64,000 bases of DNA from Cryptomeria japonica (GCF_030272615.1 NC_081407.1:376708877-376772876), one strand, 5' to 3'. Shown: positions 46,787 through 57,111, counted from the first letter of the stretch. The notes: generated from the letters alone by a model not told the origin. Program-made: numbers and translations.

Positions 46787-49428
46787 TGTTAGACACAGTG
46801 CACCACTAAGAGGGGGGTGAATGAGTGGCTCACAAACTTTTCCCTTTAACTATCCTTATGAAAGAATATTGATTAACAGATCTAGAAGAATGAAGACTTA
46901 CCAAATAGTTAGGAGACTAAACATAAATGCATTCACACAAAAGGACATCATATAACACCAGTATGTACCAGGAAAACCCAAGATGGGAAAAACCTCGATG
47001 AGCAATATTGCTAGAGTCTACTACTCCAATCCAGCCTCACAATGAAATCTATATTATAATGTTTAGGGCACCAACCCAAGGAGCTACAACCCCTGACTTG
47101 TTTATGGGCTACAACCTAAAGTAGCTAGAACCCCTGATTCAGGGCACCAACCCAAGGAGAACCAAACCCTACTTGATTTATGGGCTACAACCCAAAGGAG
47201 CTACAATCCCTACTAGTTTATGGGCACCAACCCAAAGGAGCTACAACCCCTGCACCGAGCTACAACTCAGTGATCTCAATGATAACTTTCACATACAAAA
47301 TTAATCACATTGTTACAAGTGAATCTTGTAACCATTTCATATACCTTACTCTGCTGATGAGACACCTTCTCTACTGTACCGACTCACTCTTCTGCTGCTA
47401 TATTGTCGTTTAACTCCACTGGTTCACCTTTACTCTCCTTTTTCTCTATTGGATCTCCTCCTCACTTATTTTTTCTTCTGTTCTCTCAACTGTCTTCCTT
47501 CTGGTACAAGTTCCTACCAGTTATCTCATTAGATGCACTCTAGCTGCTATACCGGTTAACCCTCTGTTAAACCCTTTCACTGGTTTAACCCTTTGTTAAA
47601 CCCTTTCACTCCCCTAGCTATTCTCTCTCTTACTGATCCAACTCCCTCATGCAACACTCAAACACTTCACAGGAGCCCTATCTTCTTCTCTTTAGCAACA
47701 CTCTTCAATGATTTTGGCTACCTTATTTATAACTTGGTTTTCCCACCAAAAGCCAATTCAAAAACATGGGTAGTTAGGGCTTCCTCATCGACCTCAAGGC
47801 AAACCAAATCCAATCAGATCTTGTCTGATCTGATCGCCCAGATAGCTATTTGATCATCACCACCATTGTCATGCCTTTTGATCACACCTTCTATCTTTGG
47901 CAATTTGGTTTTTACCTTGTTAGCGATTTCTCGGTCAATCACCAAGATTGTTCTTGTTGTTTCCTTCATATGCCTCGATCTCTTCAATCATTCTTATTTG
48001 GCCCTTTGTTATCCTCAGACCTCAAGCCACAAACCTTTGCCATGGCTCTGCAACACATCCCATGATTTATCAGATCTAGCATTAATGTCGACCAGCTCTG
48101 CAACTACCTCATCGGTGCACATTCCTTCTACCGGTGCATGCAAGTCTGCCACCTTGACTCCACATGGCATCCATATCGACCAACTGCCATCTCGGATTGG
48201 TGATTCTATTCAAATAGGACCACCGACCAAACACTCAACTGGTTCTTCTTTTCTACTAGTTTACTAACCCTGCCAGTATCTTACACTTTACCGGTTAACT
48301 TCTTATGTCTGCTCTATGCTGAACTGTCGGTGGAACTCCTTAACCGGTCACCAGACATGTCTATCAAAGCATTCTCATTCTCATCGAGTGGAATCCATCT
48401 ACATATGCACCTTGTCCATATTATCGGTGGACTTTCATACTGGTAAGCACTCTTATGACACCATGTCATCACCCTTCAACAGACTTAATCTTCAATCTGG
48501 GCATTTTGCTTTGACTGCATCTGCTCAACTTATCCTTCTCCCTGATCAGCTTGAATAACATCTCTCCCGATTTGTCAAGGTAAAAAACTCATCATACTTC
48601 ATCTATTTTGGCATCCCAACATTCCTTCTCTGTCAGTTCAGTGCATAACCCTGATTTCATGCACTCAAGGCATCCCTTTGTTTCACTAGTAGATCCAGTG
48701 TGAGACTTCAAACACTTGCCTTTACCTCTTCTTCCTTATCTCACATAACTATAATGCACATTATGCATAATAGGAGATAAACTCTGCTTTGCTGGTGGAG
48801 TGACACTTATGTCATCTGTATCGAACAATGCACTCATGTGACTTCCCTGTCTATGCAACACATCTTCAAACAGGCACATGTAATCAGGTGTGCGCACATT
48901 CGCTGTCAGTCATCTATTCATATGGTGATTGCATTCTTCATCCGATGGGAGTCCTGTTGTTCTGCAATCTCACAACATACTAGTGACCTATTCATTCTTC
49001 TTTTCCAGTGTTGATGTGATTTACGTAACATTCTACCTCTTCATTAAAAACAACAACTCAAGCATCTTACTCATCCTGCTTGTTCACTTGTCATAATCTT
49101 GCTGGTTGACAACCACTCACTTGGTTGATTTGTCTTCTCCATGTCAACACCTCACTTACCAGTTGACATCCTTTCCTTACTAGTGATACACTATACTGGT
49201 AACCTATCCATCTCATCCACATAAGTTAGGCACTAACTTGTGTACTAGTGACTCTAGTGGTCATCCATCTGAATGAGATTCTCTTCCTTACCTTGCCGGT
49301 ATTCTGCAACACAAGGTGATATCAAAGATATCTCATCCTATACTCTAGCATGTTAGTGTTGCACATACATCTCTTATACTAGTAGTCATCCAATACCGGT
49401 TAACATCAATGACAACACAATGCCAACA
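46787..49428 (-). repeat. 5' LTR of element C
   Basis: This intact 2642-bp LTR starts TGTTAGACAC and ends ATGCCAACA on the plus strand. It carries the ACCCAAAGGAGCTACAACC tandem units (47070-47270) and many ACCGGT or one-step-changed copies (ACTGGT, ACCAGT). Confidence 0.9.
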
Positions 49429-49813
49429 ATTGGAGAATCACAACTTACAAAAAGTGCAAAATTGTCAAGACAACAGATTGACACTATGACAACTTTTGCA
49501 TAATTCGACCAACTTAGACTCTAGAGTATCATAGTCCCACAAAATGATTACATTTGATTCTAAAACATCAAAAAGGACTCAAATAGACTTGTGGTCACTT
49601 GATCCCTCAATTTCGACCATTGTGACCCTTATTGACTCAATTTTCTCTACCAGACCCTAGATGACAATTTGACCCAAACATGGACAAACTTGTCACACTC
49701 CTAGGACATTGAATTACAAAAAGGAACCATAGGGTCTTGTTACATTTCTTCTAACTAATAGAAAATCATCTTGTTCCTAGCTCATGCCTTCATAGGTAGG
49801 TGCTCCTGCACCA
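49429..49813 (-). repeat. 5' LTR of gypsy A, second part
   Basis: It matches 1490-1877 of the 3' LTR and ends GCACCA. The following five bases ATTAC are element A's TSD. Confidence 0.9.
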
Positions 49814-51101
49814 ATTACACCTTTGGGAGTTTATTGATTTATGATTAGCCTTGAGATGTGAGTTGATTATCAAGCTCTTGGTTGTTACCTTGTGGGTTTC
49901 ATGTTGATTTCCTTGGATGTTAGATGTCAGCCTAGTTCTTAAGTGTGAGCTAGAACCCTATGTCATCTCCTAGCACGAGGGGCGGTTCCTTATGGTTCTA
50001 CATGGTCAAGTTTTTTGATGCCTTCTTTCATTGGGATGTTCTCATTGGATACTCTTGTGTGTGGATGTGGAATTCTTATCTCTATAGCTTATGGACGGAT
50101 ATTGTAATAGATGGATGCACATGATTCATATAGCATATGTGTTGTGGATTTCCTAAGATAATTGCATATGTAGATGAGAACTATGCTCCTATGATATATA
50201 TGTAATGATATCAGATGTATTGGGATATGGTTATGACTCTAGTAAGAGAACACATTATTATGTTTTTTGTATCTTGAATATTGATTCATTGATGGAAATG
50301 ATGTGAATGGATATATTGATGTGCATTTAGTGTTGTATGTATGTCTTATGTGGTTAGAAATAGATTAGGATGTGGTAGGAAGTGACCATCACCCTTGTAA
50401 TAAAATATAGTGTAGTAATCCTTGTTGGCCCTATATTGTATCCTGGTTAATCTGTATCTATGCTATTAGGTATTAAGGTTCATGAATGAAGAATGAAGTT
50501 ATTGGATTGGGAATATGTGTATCTTATGTGATTGAATTGAAAATAATTCTTTAGACTTGTGTGCAATCTTATATTAGAAATGAGAAAAGTTCACTTTTTA
50601 GAATTGAAGATTGGATATGTATGGATAATTGATGGTTAGGAGATTGTGTAACTAATATCCTGTGGTCATACATGACAGGACTTGTTGTCGGTTGAGATCA
50701 TGATATGTTGTAATAGATTATGAATGTTGTAAATGGATATTATTTATGTATGTAATTCTAGACTGGAAAGGAATTAAACAATTAAGTAATGTGATTTGGT
50801 TATCTTGTGAGTGTATATGGATAGTATGAATAAATTGGACGTTAATGGTATCATGGTATATGGATTTGTTTATGTGTTAACGATAGTTAAGTAATGGTGT
50901 TGAGATACCCTAGGGAATGATTGTTAGTGAGATGTATTGTTATTCCACTGGCGTACTACATTCATTTGTTTATGATTATGAATTAGATGTGTATGTTTGG
51001 ATGTTTGCTTAATGAATAATGGGATGAATATGTTGTATTGGTAGATATTAAAAAAAAAAAAAAAACTGTTAGTTTAGTTATTTTCTCTAGGGTATTTTGG
51101 T
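49814..51101 (+). repeat. Old gypsy LTR (layer D), right part
   Basis: It matches the gypsy B LTR in reverse complement. Examples are GTCATCTCCTAGCACGAGGGG at about 49961 against 22760-22790, and the end GGTATTTTGGTGGGCATTA at 51081. No PBS follows, so it is a 3' LTR or a solo LTR. Much of the middle has diverged beyond easy alignment. Confidence 0.75.
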
Positions 51102-51450
51102 GGGCATTAGACCCCTCTATTTCCAGGAAGAATGATGCAGTTGTTCAACATGATGCAGATAGACCTATTCTTGGCCCTTCATCTAGAACTCAAAGTTGGG
51201 ACAAAGGTAAGATTGTTCAAGCCCAGGTTTTCTAGGATGTGCTAAATATCAATGAAAATATTATTAACAAGAATGTTGAAATTCTATAGGCTATTGGGTT
51301 GGGTTGCCGTACCCTTTTTTTGTCTTTTGTTTAGTTGGAGCTAGTTGTTGGTTATCTTTTGGCTCTTTAGGGCTGGTTGTCTCTTATTGTCAAGAGTTTC
51401 AAGTCCTTTCAAAACCTGTTTTACTCTAATCAAAAACATAAAAAATGGAT
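51102..51450 (+). repeat. LINE-like 3' end fragment
   Basis: A short open tail is followed by a T/G-rich untranslated stretch ending AGTCCTTTCAAAACCTGTT (51402-51420), then TAATCAAAAACATAAAAAA. This resembles the 3' ends of plant L1-type elements. A near-identical 19-base block ends the retroposon at 57112-58073. No RT motif is present and no TSD was found. Confidence 0.45.
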
Positions 51451-51901
51451 AAGCTATATGAAAAATAATAGATAAAATGGAGTGATTGTTTTATATCTTA
51501 AAAATATATTTCAAAATAATTATTAAGTAATTAAAATAAAATCATATTATTAAAATAACATCACATTATAAAATCTTTTGGAAACTCATTTTCCTTCCTT
51601 GGTTTGAATGAATGTGTGTATTTATTTTATCTTTTAGATATTGATTCATATATGAGGTGTATTAAAAAGAAAGGAATGATTTTACATAGAAACGTTGAAT
51701 TAACATCTTACTTGCTGCAACTATAGATGCTAACAGACATTAATAATAACTTTTTATTGTCTATAAATGCAATATGTGTACATGTGACACAGTGCTAATT
51801 GACAGAAAGCTACTGCTTCTAACTACAAACGATAGTGCTAAATGACAGAAAGAGAGCTATCGCTCCACTCAACAAACTTGAAAAGCATGTTCTGCTGCTC
51901 C
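51451..51901. other. AT-rich 3' flank of the BURP gene
   Basis: It holds the gene's presumed 3' UTR. No other gene or repeat was recognised. Confidence 0.5.
51753..51758 (-). terminator. Poly(A) signal of the BURP gene
   Basis: AATAAA on the minus strand lies about 145 bases after the stop codon, a usual distance for a plant near-upstream poly(A) element. Confidence 0.55.
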
Positions 51902-53063
51902 TTAGGCTGCAAATTCTTTATTTATATATAGCGAGCGCACTTGAGCAGTGGCCTGGATCTCAGTAGCTGTGAGCCACAAAACGTCCCCTTGGCGAGCGAG
52001 ATGACAGATAGAAGCGGCACCAGGCTTCACGTTCAACACCTGGAATACCATGTTGTCAGGATTCCAGGAACTGGTTTTCGTGTGACAGATGGCTGCCGCC
52101 TCCACCGTGCTGCCATCTTCGCCCTTCACCCAAACTCTTGCGGTCCTCGTACCTTGCAGGTCGTGGCAGAGATACACCGCATACGGATATTGTGAACTGT
52201 GGCAGTAATACACTGCCTTGTCTTCTTTGCTCTCGTATTTCACTCCCGTAATGGTATACTCCTGCCTTACAGATTTTGACGTCTTTGAAAAATTCGTCGC
52301 CAGCACAGTCAAGCGATTGCTTCCCAGCTTCGACGTGGTGAAATCAATCATGGCCTCCAACGATGTTGGGCAGAATTTGGTTTCGCCCTTCATAGCAGGA
52401 CTTTCACAATCTTGTAAAGTCTCCTTCATAGCCAGGGCCGTGATGGAATCTGGCGCTATGTTGAGCTCCTTCAACGCTACGGAAAGCTTGTCGGAGGAGA
52501 AAGGGATTTCGTCTGCAACGGCGCGTGGAAGAAAATACTTCTGATGAGAATTGGGAATGCTTTCGTGCAGAAAGGTGAGAGGCACTTTGGTTCCGCCTAC
52601 CAAATCTTTCTCCAGCAGAAGCATGCACAGCGATATGTCCCTTGGCATTTGCGTAATTGCAGCGTAAACGATGCCCGCGACGAACCTCCCAACTCCTTTT
52701 GCCTGTTTTTGCGTCCCAACTTTCCTCGGAGGCATCCCCACGTTCACCTTCACTCCTCCCTTGCCCACTTTCACCGCCACTTTCTCATCCTTGGCTGAGA
52801 TGAGTTCCTTCAGAGCTTCTGGCATGGGTGTTGTGGGCAGCTTCTCGTGCCAGTACGCCATACTCGGAGTCCAAGAGACCCTTTCACCCTGCAAATGCGC
52901 CGCTCGGATAGCTGCTACTGACTGTCAATTCCAAACAACAAAAAACTCATAAGCAAGCTAGCAAAGAAAAATTGTTTAGATTCGAGTCAAATTAATTACA
53001 AACTATATGAACTTTCTTTAGAAAGCATACAATAAGAAGAATGAAACTAGTTAGAATTTCCAT
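51902..53063 (-). CDS. BURP-domain protein, RD22-like, two exons
   Basis: Exon 2 (51902-52921) is open to the stop. My model adds exon 1 (53031-53063, MEILTSFILLI) through a 109-bp intron with GTATGC donor and TTGACAG acceptor, phase 0, giving 350 residues. The N-terminus forms a signal peptide (hydrophobic, then SVAAIRAA). It is followed by YWHEKLPTTPMPEAL, the usual BURP N-terminal segment, and a single VGKGGVKVNVG motif of the kind repeated in RD22. The BURP domain (from about residue 105) ends with CH-X10-CH-X25-CH-X25-CH-X8-W, exactly the family signature. BURP proteins are plant-specific and secreted or wall-associated, and RD22 types respond to drought and ABA. The exons are clearly more GC-rich than their flanks. 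It is the one intact gene here. Exon 1 is inferred; the specific role is unknown. Confidence 0.9.
52922..53030 (-). other. Predicted intron of the BURP gene
   Basis: The 109-bp AT-rich intron has GT-AG ends and a T-rich stretch before the acceptor. Without it the downstream frame meets a TGA just upstream of the splice site, and no ATG precedes the conserved N-terminus. Confidence 0.7.
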
Positions 53064-53122
53064 CTTGTGAAAGACACCAAGTTCAATGATTCAGACATAC
53101 CAAGTGAGAGAGGACTTTGTCC

Positions 53123-53132
53123 ATATAAATAC
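53123..53132 (-). promoter_or_regulatory. TATA-like box of the BURP gene
   Basis: The minus strand reads GTATTTATATGG about 60 bases before the ATG, leaving room for a start site and a short leader. Confidence 0.5.
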
Positions 53133-53852
53133 TGAGCTTAAGACGAGGGAAGCCGCCATTGTGGATGCAGGCATACCATACATGCATATGCATGCCCATA
53201 TCTCAAATCATTTCATCCTATTTGTATTGTGGGACATTTTGATATTATCTAGTTTTACTAAGATATTTCTATGCACTCTTACTTTTATTTGAGCTTTATT
53301 TATTAAAAAAAATATATTTATAGTTTTAGCAGCACGACTCTTTTGAAAAGATATATATAATTTTATAACTTTAAGATGGAAAAAATAATTTATAACTTTA
53401 AGATAGAAAATATTTAATTTTTTCCATAATGTTATTTTGAATAGTTATTAGTTGTATATTTTTTGAAATTATAAATAGACATGAGGTGGCATATCTGGAA
53501 GATATCAGATCAGATCGTATGCTACATTGGTTTACAGTGTCGACCAACTTTAGGCAACTTTAAAAATATCAACGTCCATATCAGCTGATGAAGCGGGAGC
53601 CACCTTATTGATAATCACGGGCTAGAATTCAGTAACATTATTGTCTCACACTTGCAAAACTGAAAAGCAACGCTATCAAAGTAAAGTTATCAGATTAATC
53701 ACAAATTACGTGAATTCTTTTTTCTGTTTTTTCCGTGATTTGAATTATTTTGTCAATTCAAAGGACAATACCCAAAGCAGAATTTGTGGTATTGTAAACA
53801 CAACAAATCATATAAAATTTCATTTCATTGAAAATATATAAGAATCATACAA
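53133..53852. other. Upstream region of the BURP gene
   Basis: AT-rich, with no gene recognised. The part 53150-53465 is the sequence duplicated in decayed form at 56430-56960, so it marks the duplicated 5' flank. Confidence 0.55.
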
Positions 53853-54030
53853 TTTTTGGCAAACTCTGTGAAAGAGAGTTGTGTGCCCTTGAATCCATCC
53901 CATTTGGGCAAACTCTATAAAAGAGAGTTGTATGCCTAGAATCTATCCAATTTGGGCAAACTCTGTAAAAGAGAGTTGTATGCCCGAGCCTCTACAATTT
54001 AAGCAATCTTGTGAAGGAGCGTATGCCTAT
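53853..54030 (+). repeat. Short tandem array with a hairpin in each unit
   Basis: Three units of about 48-50 bp start at 53853, 53903 and 53951, and a decayed fourth at about 53998. Each contains AACTCTGTGAAAGAGAGTT or a close form, in which AACTCT and AGAGTT can pair around a 7-base loop. Confidence 0.8.
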
Positions 54031-55089
54031 AACTCTGTAACTCTATAACTCTCCAACTCCTTGCAATTGGATTCGAATTAGGCTTATTTAGAAGCTTTCA
54101 AAGAAGCTGAACAACCACCACATTTTTGTCCTCATTGGAAGTCGAAAAGACAATCCAATATTGAAAGGTTATTACATTTATATGAAGACAAAAATTAATT
54201 AAAAATTAAAATATTTAATACTCGAACTTATTTCTAATCCCCATGACCAGTCAGTCCCACCGACAACATGTTGTAGTGATTCAGAGATACAGAAGTAAAC
54301 GTGAGAGTCATAAAAGGACGATATAATGTCAGGGCGTACGTGTCCATAGTCATTGGGAATCTAGATTTCTTATGTGATATTTAAATAATCATCAAACAGT
54401 TTTATAGTAAATGGCTGGTTGTGGCAACACTCTATTTAAATAATCATAGTTTTATAGTAATTTTCATATTATTTTATCTTATTTTTATTGATCGTTTGAA
54501 TTTAATCTGGATAATGTTTAAAAACAATTATAGTACAGTAGCAAAATTATGTGATATATTCTTTTTGATGGGGTTTGTGGTTGCAATGTGTATAGAGAGG
54601 TTAGCAAGGAATTCATATGATTTTTTTTCTTTTCTTCTCTTTCCAATTAGAAGTATTAGTCCATATAACCTTTTCTTATTTTTCCCTCACTTCTCATTAG
54701 ATGAGTTCATACAACTTTTTCTTGTTTTCTCCTCTTTCCACATAACTTGTGTAGAGGGGTTAGCAAGGAATCCAATAAACTTCTTATTGTAAAAAATCTA
54801 TGGTGAGGGTTGTGCTCTTTACAGAGACCCTATAGTAGTCAATCATTGATCTCAAATTAGTGGGAAATAACTACTTCTTACCCTAATTTGAATCCAAACA
54901 ATTTAAATACCATTATTCAATGTGTCAACTACTTTGTTAAATTAATAAAATTCAGTAAGTAATTAAAAGACTAAAGCTGAAAAAAAAAAAAAAGAAAAAG
55001 AAAAAAGAGAACAATAAAAAAATATAGACCATACATTGCAAGTTGTTAATGAAGTTCACCCCTTGAGTGCTACGTCTCTATTTTTGCTT
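54031..55089. other. AT-rich intergenic DNA
   Basis: No gene seen. Minor direct repeats: ATTTAAATAATCAT...GTTTTATAGTAA at about 54381 and 54435, and GGTTAGCAAGGAAT at about 54599 and 54758. An A-rich tract lies at 54980-55020. Confidence 0.5.
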
Positions 55090-55380
55090 CAAATGTGCAA
55101 CCGATCTATTGAAATTCCCTTATTTAAACATAGGTATACTCTTGACAAGATCTATAAATACACTTTCCCATAAATGAGAAGGTACTAGAAGTGGCATGGG
55201 CAAACCTATTATTTTTTTACCAAAATTACCAGAAATAAGAGAAGTATGTGCTTCTCTAGTTACATGTACTCTTTCATCCCTTGGACCACACAATTTACCA
55301 AGATGATATAGTAGTTTGTCATGAACATGTAATCTAGAATTCTTATACTTGTGTACCATGGATTAGTTTTTCATATACAT
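55090..55380 (-). pseudogene. Gypsy integrase relic with internal deletion
   Basis: The minus strand gives LYHLGKLCGPRDERVHVTRE followed by AHTSLISGNFG, the integrase zinc-finger region of gypsy elements. It jumps directly to PLLVPSHLWESVFIDLVKSI, the start of the DDE core with its Asp. The roughly 40 residues usually between, including the CxxC, are gone. No LTR was found nearby. Confidence 0.6.
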
Positions 55381-55879
55381 CCTTGAAATTTCCATCTCTA
55401 GCATACTATTCGATATAACTTTCATGAGCTAAAGACCTATGCTATAGGATAATGCATGCATTAATATAAGCAATTTTTGTCAATTTGGATCAATTATGGG
55501 AATCCTCCTAGATCAATCATCTCTTTGGTGTTACTCATAATTACCTCCTAGTTTTGTATTAGTTTAGTCACTTATGTAGACTTCCACCTGGGTTTTTTAG
55601 TCTCTTTATTCATATTTTTTTTATTCCCTTTGTAATAACCATCCATCTCTCAAATATTTCAGCCATTTCTTTAGTTTTCTCCCAAGACTAGTTATCAATT
55701 TCTTCATTTAGTCATTCCAAGTTATTTTTGGACACCAAATTTTCTAAACTCTAGATTTTACATTTATCCTGGTGTATTTATGTCATTTTCCATTTAAAAG
55801 CTCCATATGGGTATTCAATTCACAAAAAAATCCTTTAATTTTTTGTTGCAACTCAATGTAGATAATGCAATGTGTTCAG
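55381..55879. other. AT-rich intergenic DNA
   Basis: No gene or repeat recognised. It could contain further decay of the adjacent gypsy relic. Confidence 0.4.
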
Positions 55880-56310
55880 GTAGATTTAAGGTTAGGGTCA
55901 AGGTTACATTATAGTTAGTGTCCACATTGAATTAAGTTAGGGTAATGGTTATATTAGGGTTACAAATTAATTAAGAGAAATATTCAATTTTAGATTAAAT
56001 TAGGTTTAGGGTTGGGTTTTAATTGGGGTTATAGCTATAATTAGGGTTAACATTAGAATTGCGGTTAATGTTAGAATAAAGATTATATATCAAGTTATAA
56101 TTATGGTTATGGTCAATATTAGAACTAGGGTTAGGGATAGGGCAAGGTCAAGTTTGAGATTAGGTTGAGTTTTTAATTAAGATTAAGGTATGAGTTCTTA
56201 AGTTCAATAAGAGTTAGGATTGAGGTTAGGTTAGGTTAGGATTCTTTTAGGCTTAGGGTTAGGGTTCAAGTTCAATGAGGGTTAGGGTTAGAGTTCAAGT
56301 TCAATGAGAG
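55880..56310 (+). repeat. Degenerate TTAGGG-like tract
   Basis: GGTTA, TTAGGG and GGTTAGGGTTA words recur through 430 bp, with clean short runs at about 56260-56290. It resembles an interstitial telomere-like or minisatellite tract. The plant telomere unit is TTTAGGG, which occurs only once or twice, so this is not a clean telomere repeat. Confidence 0.6.
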
Positions 56311-56970
56311 TAATATATATAGCAAGCGTAGTTGAATAGTTATATGGATCTCAAGTAGCTCTGAGCCACAAAACATTGCCTTGTAGAGACTAATGGAAGA
56401 TATAAGTGACATATAATTGTTTATTAAAATATTTCTATGGATGTAGGCATAACACATGCATGTTAATATTTCAAATTACATTATTTTATTTTTGTCTTTA
56501 TCTTATTTTTATTGTGGGATATTTTGATATTTTTGGTCAATATCTACTATCACATTATTTTCTTTCTATCTTCATTTTATTTTAATCATGGGAATTTGAT
56601 ATTTTTAAAACACACATACTAATGTACTTTATAAAGATATTTCTATGGATGCATGCATAGCATACATGCATGTGAATGTCAATATCTCAAATTACATTAT
56701 TTTCTATCTCTCCATCATATTTTTACTGTGTAACATTTTGATATTTTTTAGATATGTAGTAATGTATATTAGTAAGATATATTTGTGTTCTATTAATTTT
56801 ATTTAAGATTTATTTAATTATTAATTTTTAAAAAAGATATGTGTAGTTTAGTAGCTTGATTCTTTTAAAAAGATGTGTAATTTTATATGTTTAAAATATA
56901 ATTTTCTTCCATAAGATTATTTTGTATAGTTTTCTGTTATTTTATATATTTTTAAAATATATCATTTATT
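56311..56970 (-). pseudogene. Decayed second copy of the BURP gene
   Basis: Positions 56311-56412 align with 51921-52021, the codons for the BURP C-terminus; GAGCCACAAAAC is shared exactly. Right after this, 56430-56540 and again 56637-56960 align with the gene's 5' flank (53150-53465), with shared words such as TATTTCTATGGATG, CATACATGCAT and ACATTTTGATATT. The coding body in between is missing. Order and orientation match the functional gene, so this is a tandem duplicate that lost about 1.1 kb and then decayed. The flank segment is itself present twice. Confidence 0.75.
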
Positions 56971-57111
56971 TATTTTTTAAATAAAATTATTTAATATTAA
57001 TACATGCATTTTAAAAAAAATGTTTTATATTGAATGCAAAATTCGATAAACTTTCTTTGTAATTCCCATAATTCATATGGCTAAAATGAAAAAGAAAAGA
57101 CTAGTTGTATT

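Larger units (their letters stand above)
13141..49428 (-). mobile_element. Gag-only Copia-type element C, nested in the 5' LTR of A
   Basis: The two LTRs begin TGTTAGACAC and end ATGCCAACA on the plus strand. PBS and PPT positions show that transcription runs on the minus strand. Without insertions it is about 8.8 kb: LTRs of 2.64-2.66 kb and an internal region of 3475 bp. The interior encodes a Copia-like Gag with coiled coil and zinc knuckle. No protease, integrase or RT was seen. The 3' LTR was later split by Copia-1 and gypsy B. It is a non-autonomous element, presumably driven by a related Copia. Confidence 0.85.
237..49813 (-). mobile_element. Ty3/gypsy retrotransposon A (chromovirus-like), outer element of the nest
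   Basis: The ends are found by matching two copies of a 1.64-kb LTR and an exact 5-bp TSD, ATTAC (232-236 and 49814-49818). The LTR reads TGGTG...ATATCA on the minus strand. Without later insertions the element is about 7.9 kb, with a 4.6-kb internal part. Domain order on the minus strand is gag, protease, reverse transcriptase, RNase H, integrase, chromodomain, which is Ty3/gypsy order. It is dead: there are frameshifts, stops and two lost catalytic aspartates. Element E split its gag and element C split its 5' LTR. Confidence 0.9.

Noticed and set aside
51038-51235. 65-residue open frame crossing the end of LTR D
   Set aside because: It starts in a poly(A) run of the LTR and crosses the LTR boundary, so it is a chance join.
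51902-52894. BURP protein starting at the non-ATG codon at 52894
   Set aside because: That codon is TTG. A signal peptide exon with proper splice sites lies upstream at 53031-53063.
51941-52952. Several plus-strand open frames opposite the BURP gene
   Set aside because: They lie antisense to the GC-richer exon and have no recognisable domain, so they are shadows.
53853-54030. CRISPR-like array of repeats
   Set aside because: The units are contiguous tandem copies with no unique spacers, and the context is plant nuclear DNA.
55880-56310. True interstitial telomere
   Set aside because: The plant unit TTTAGGG is rare here, and the words are irregular TTAGGG and GGTTA variants.
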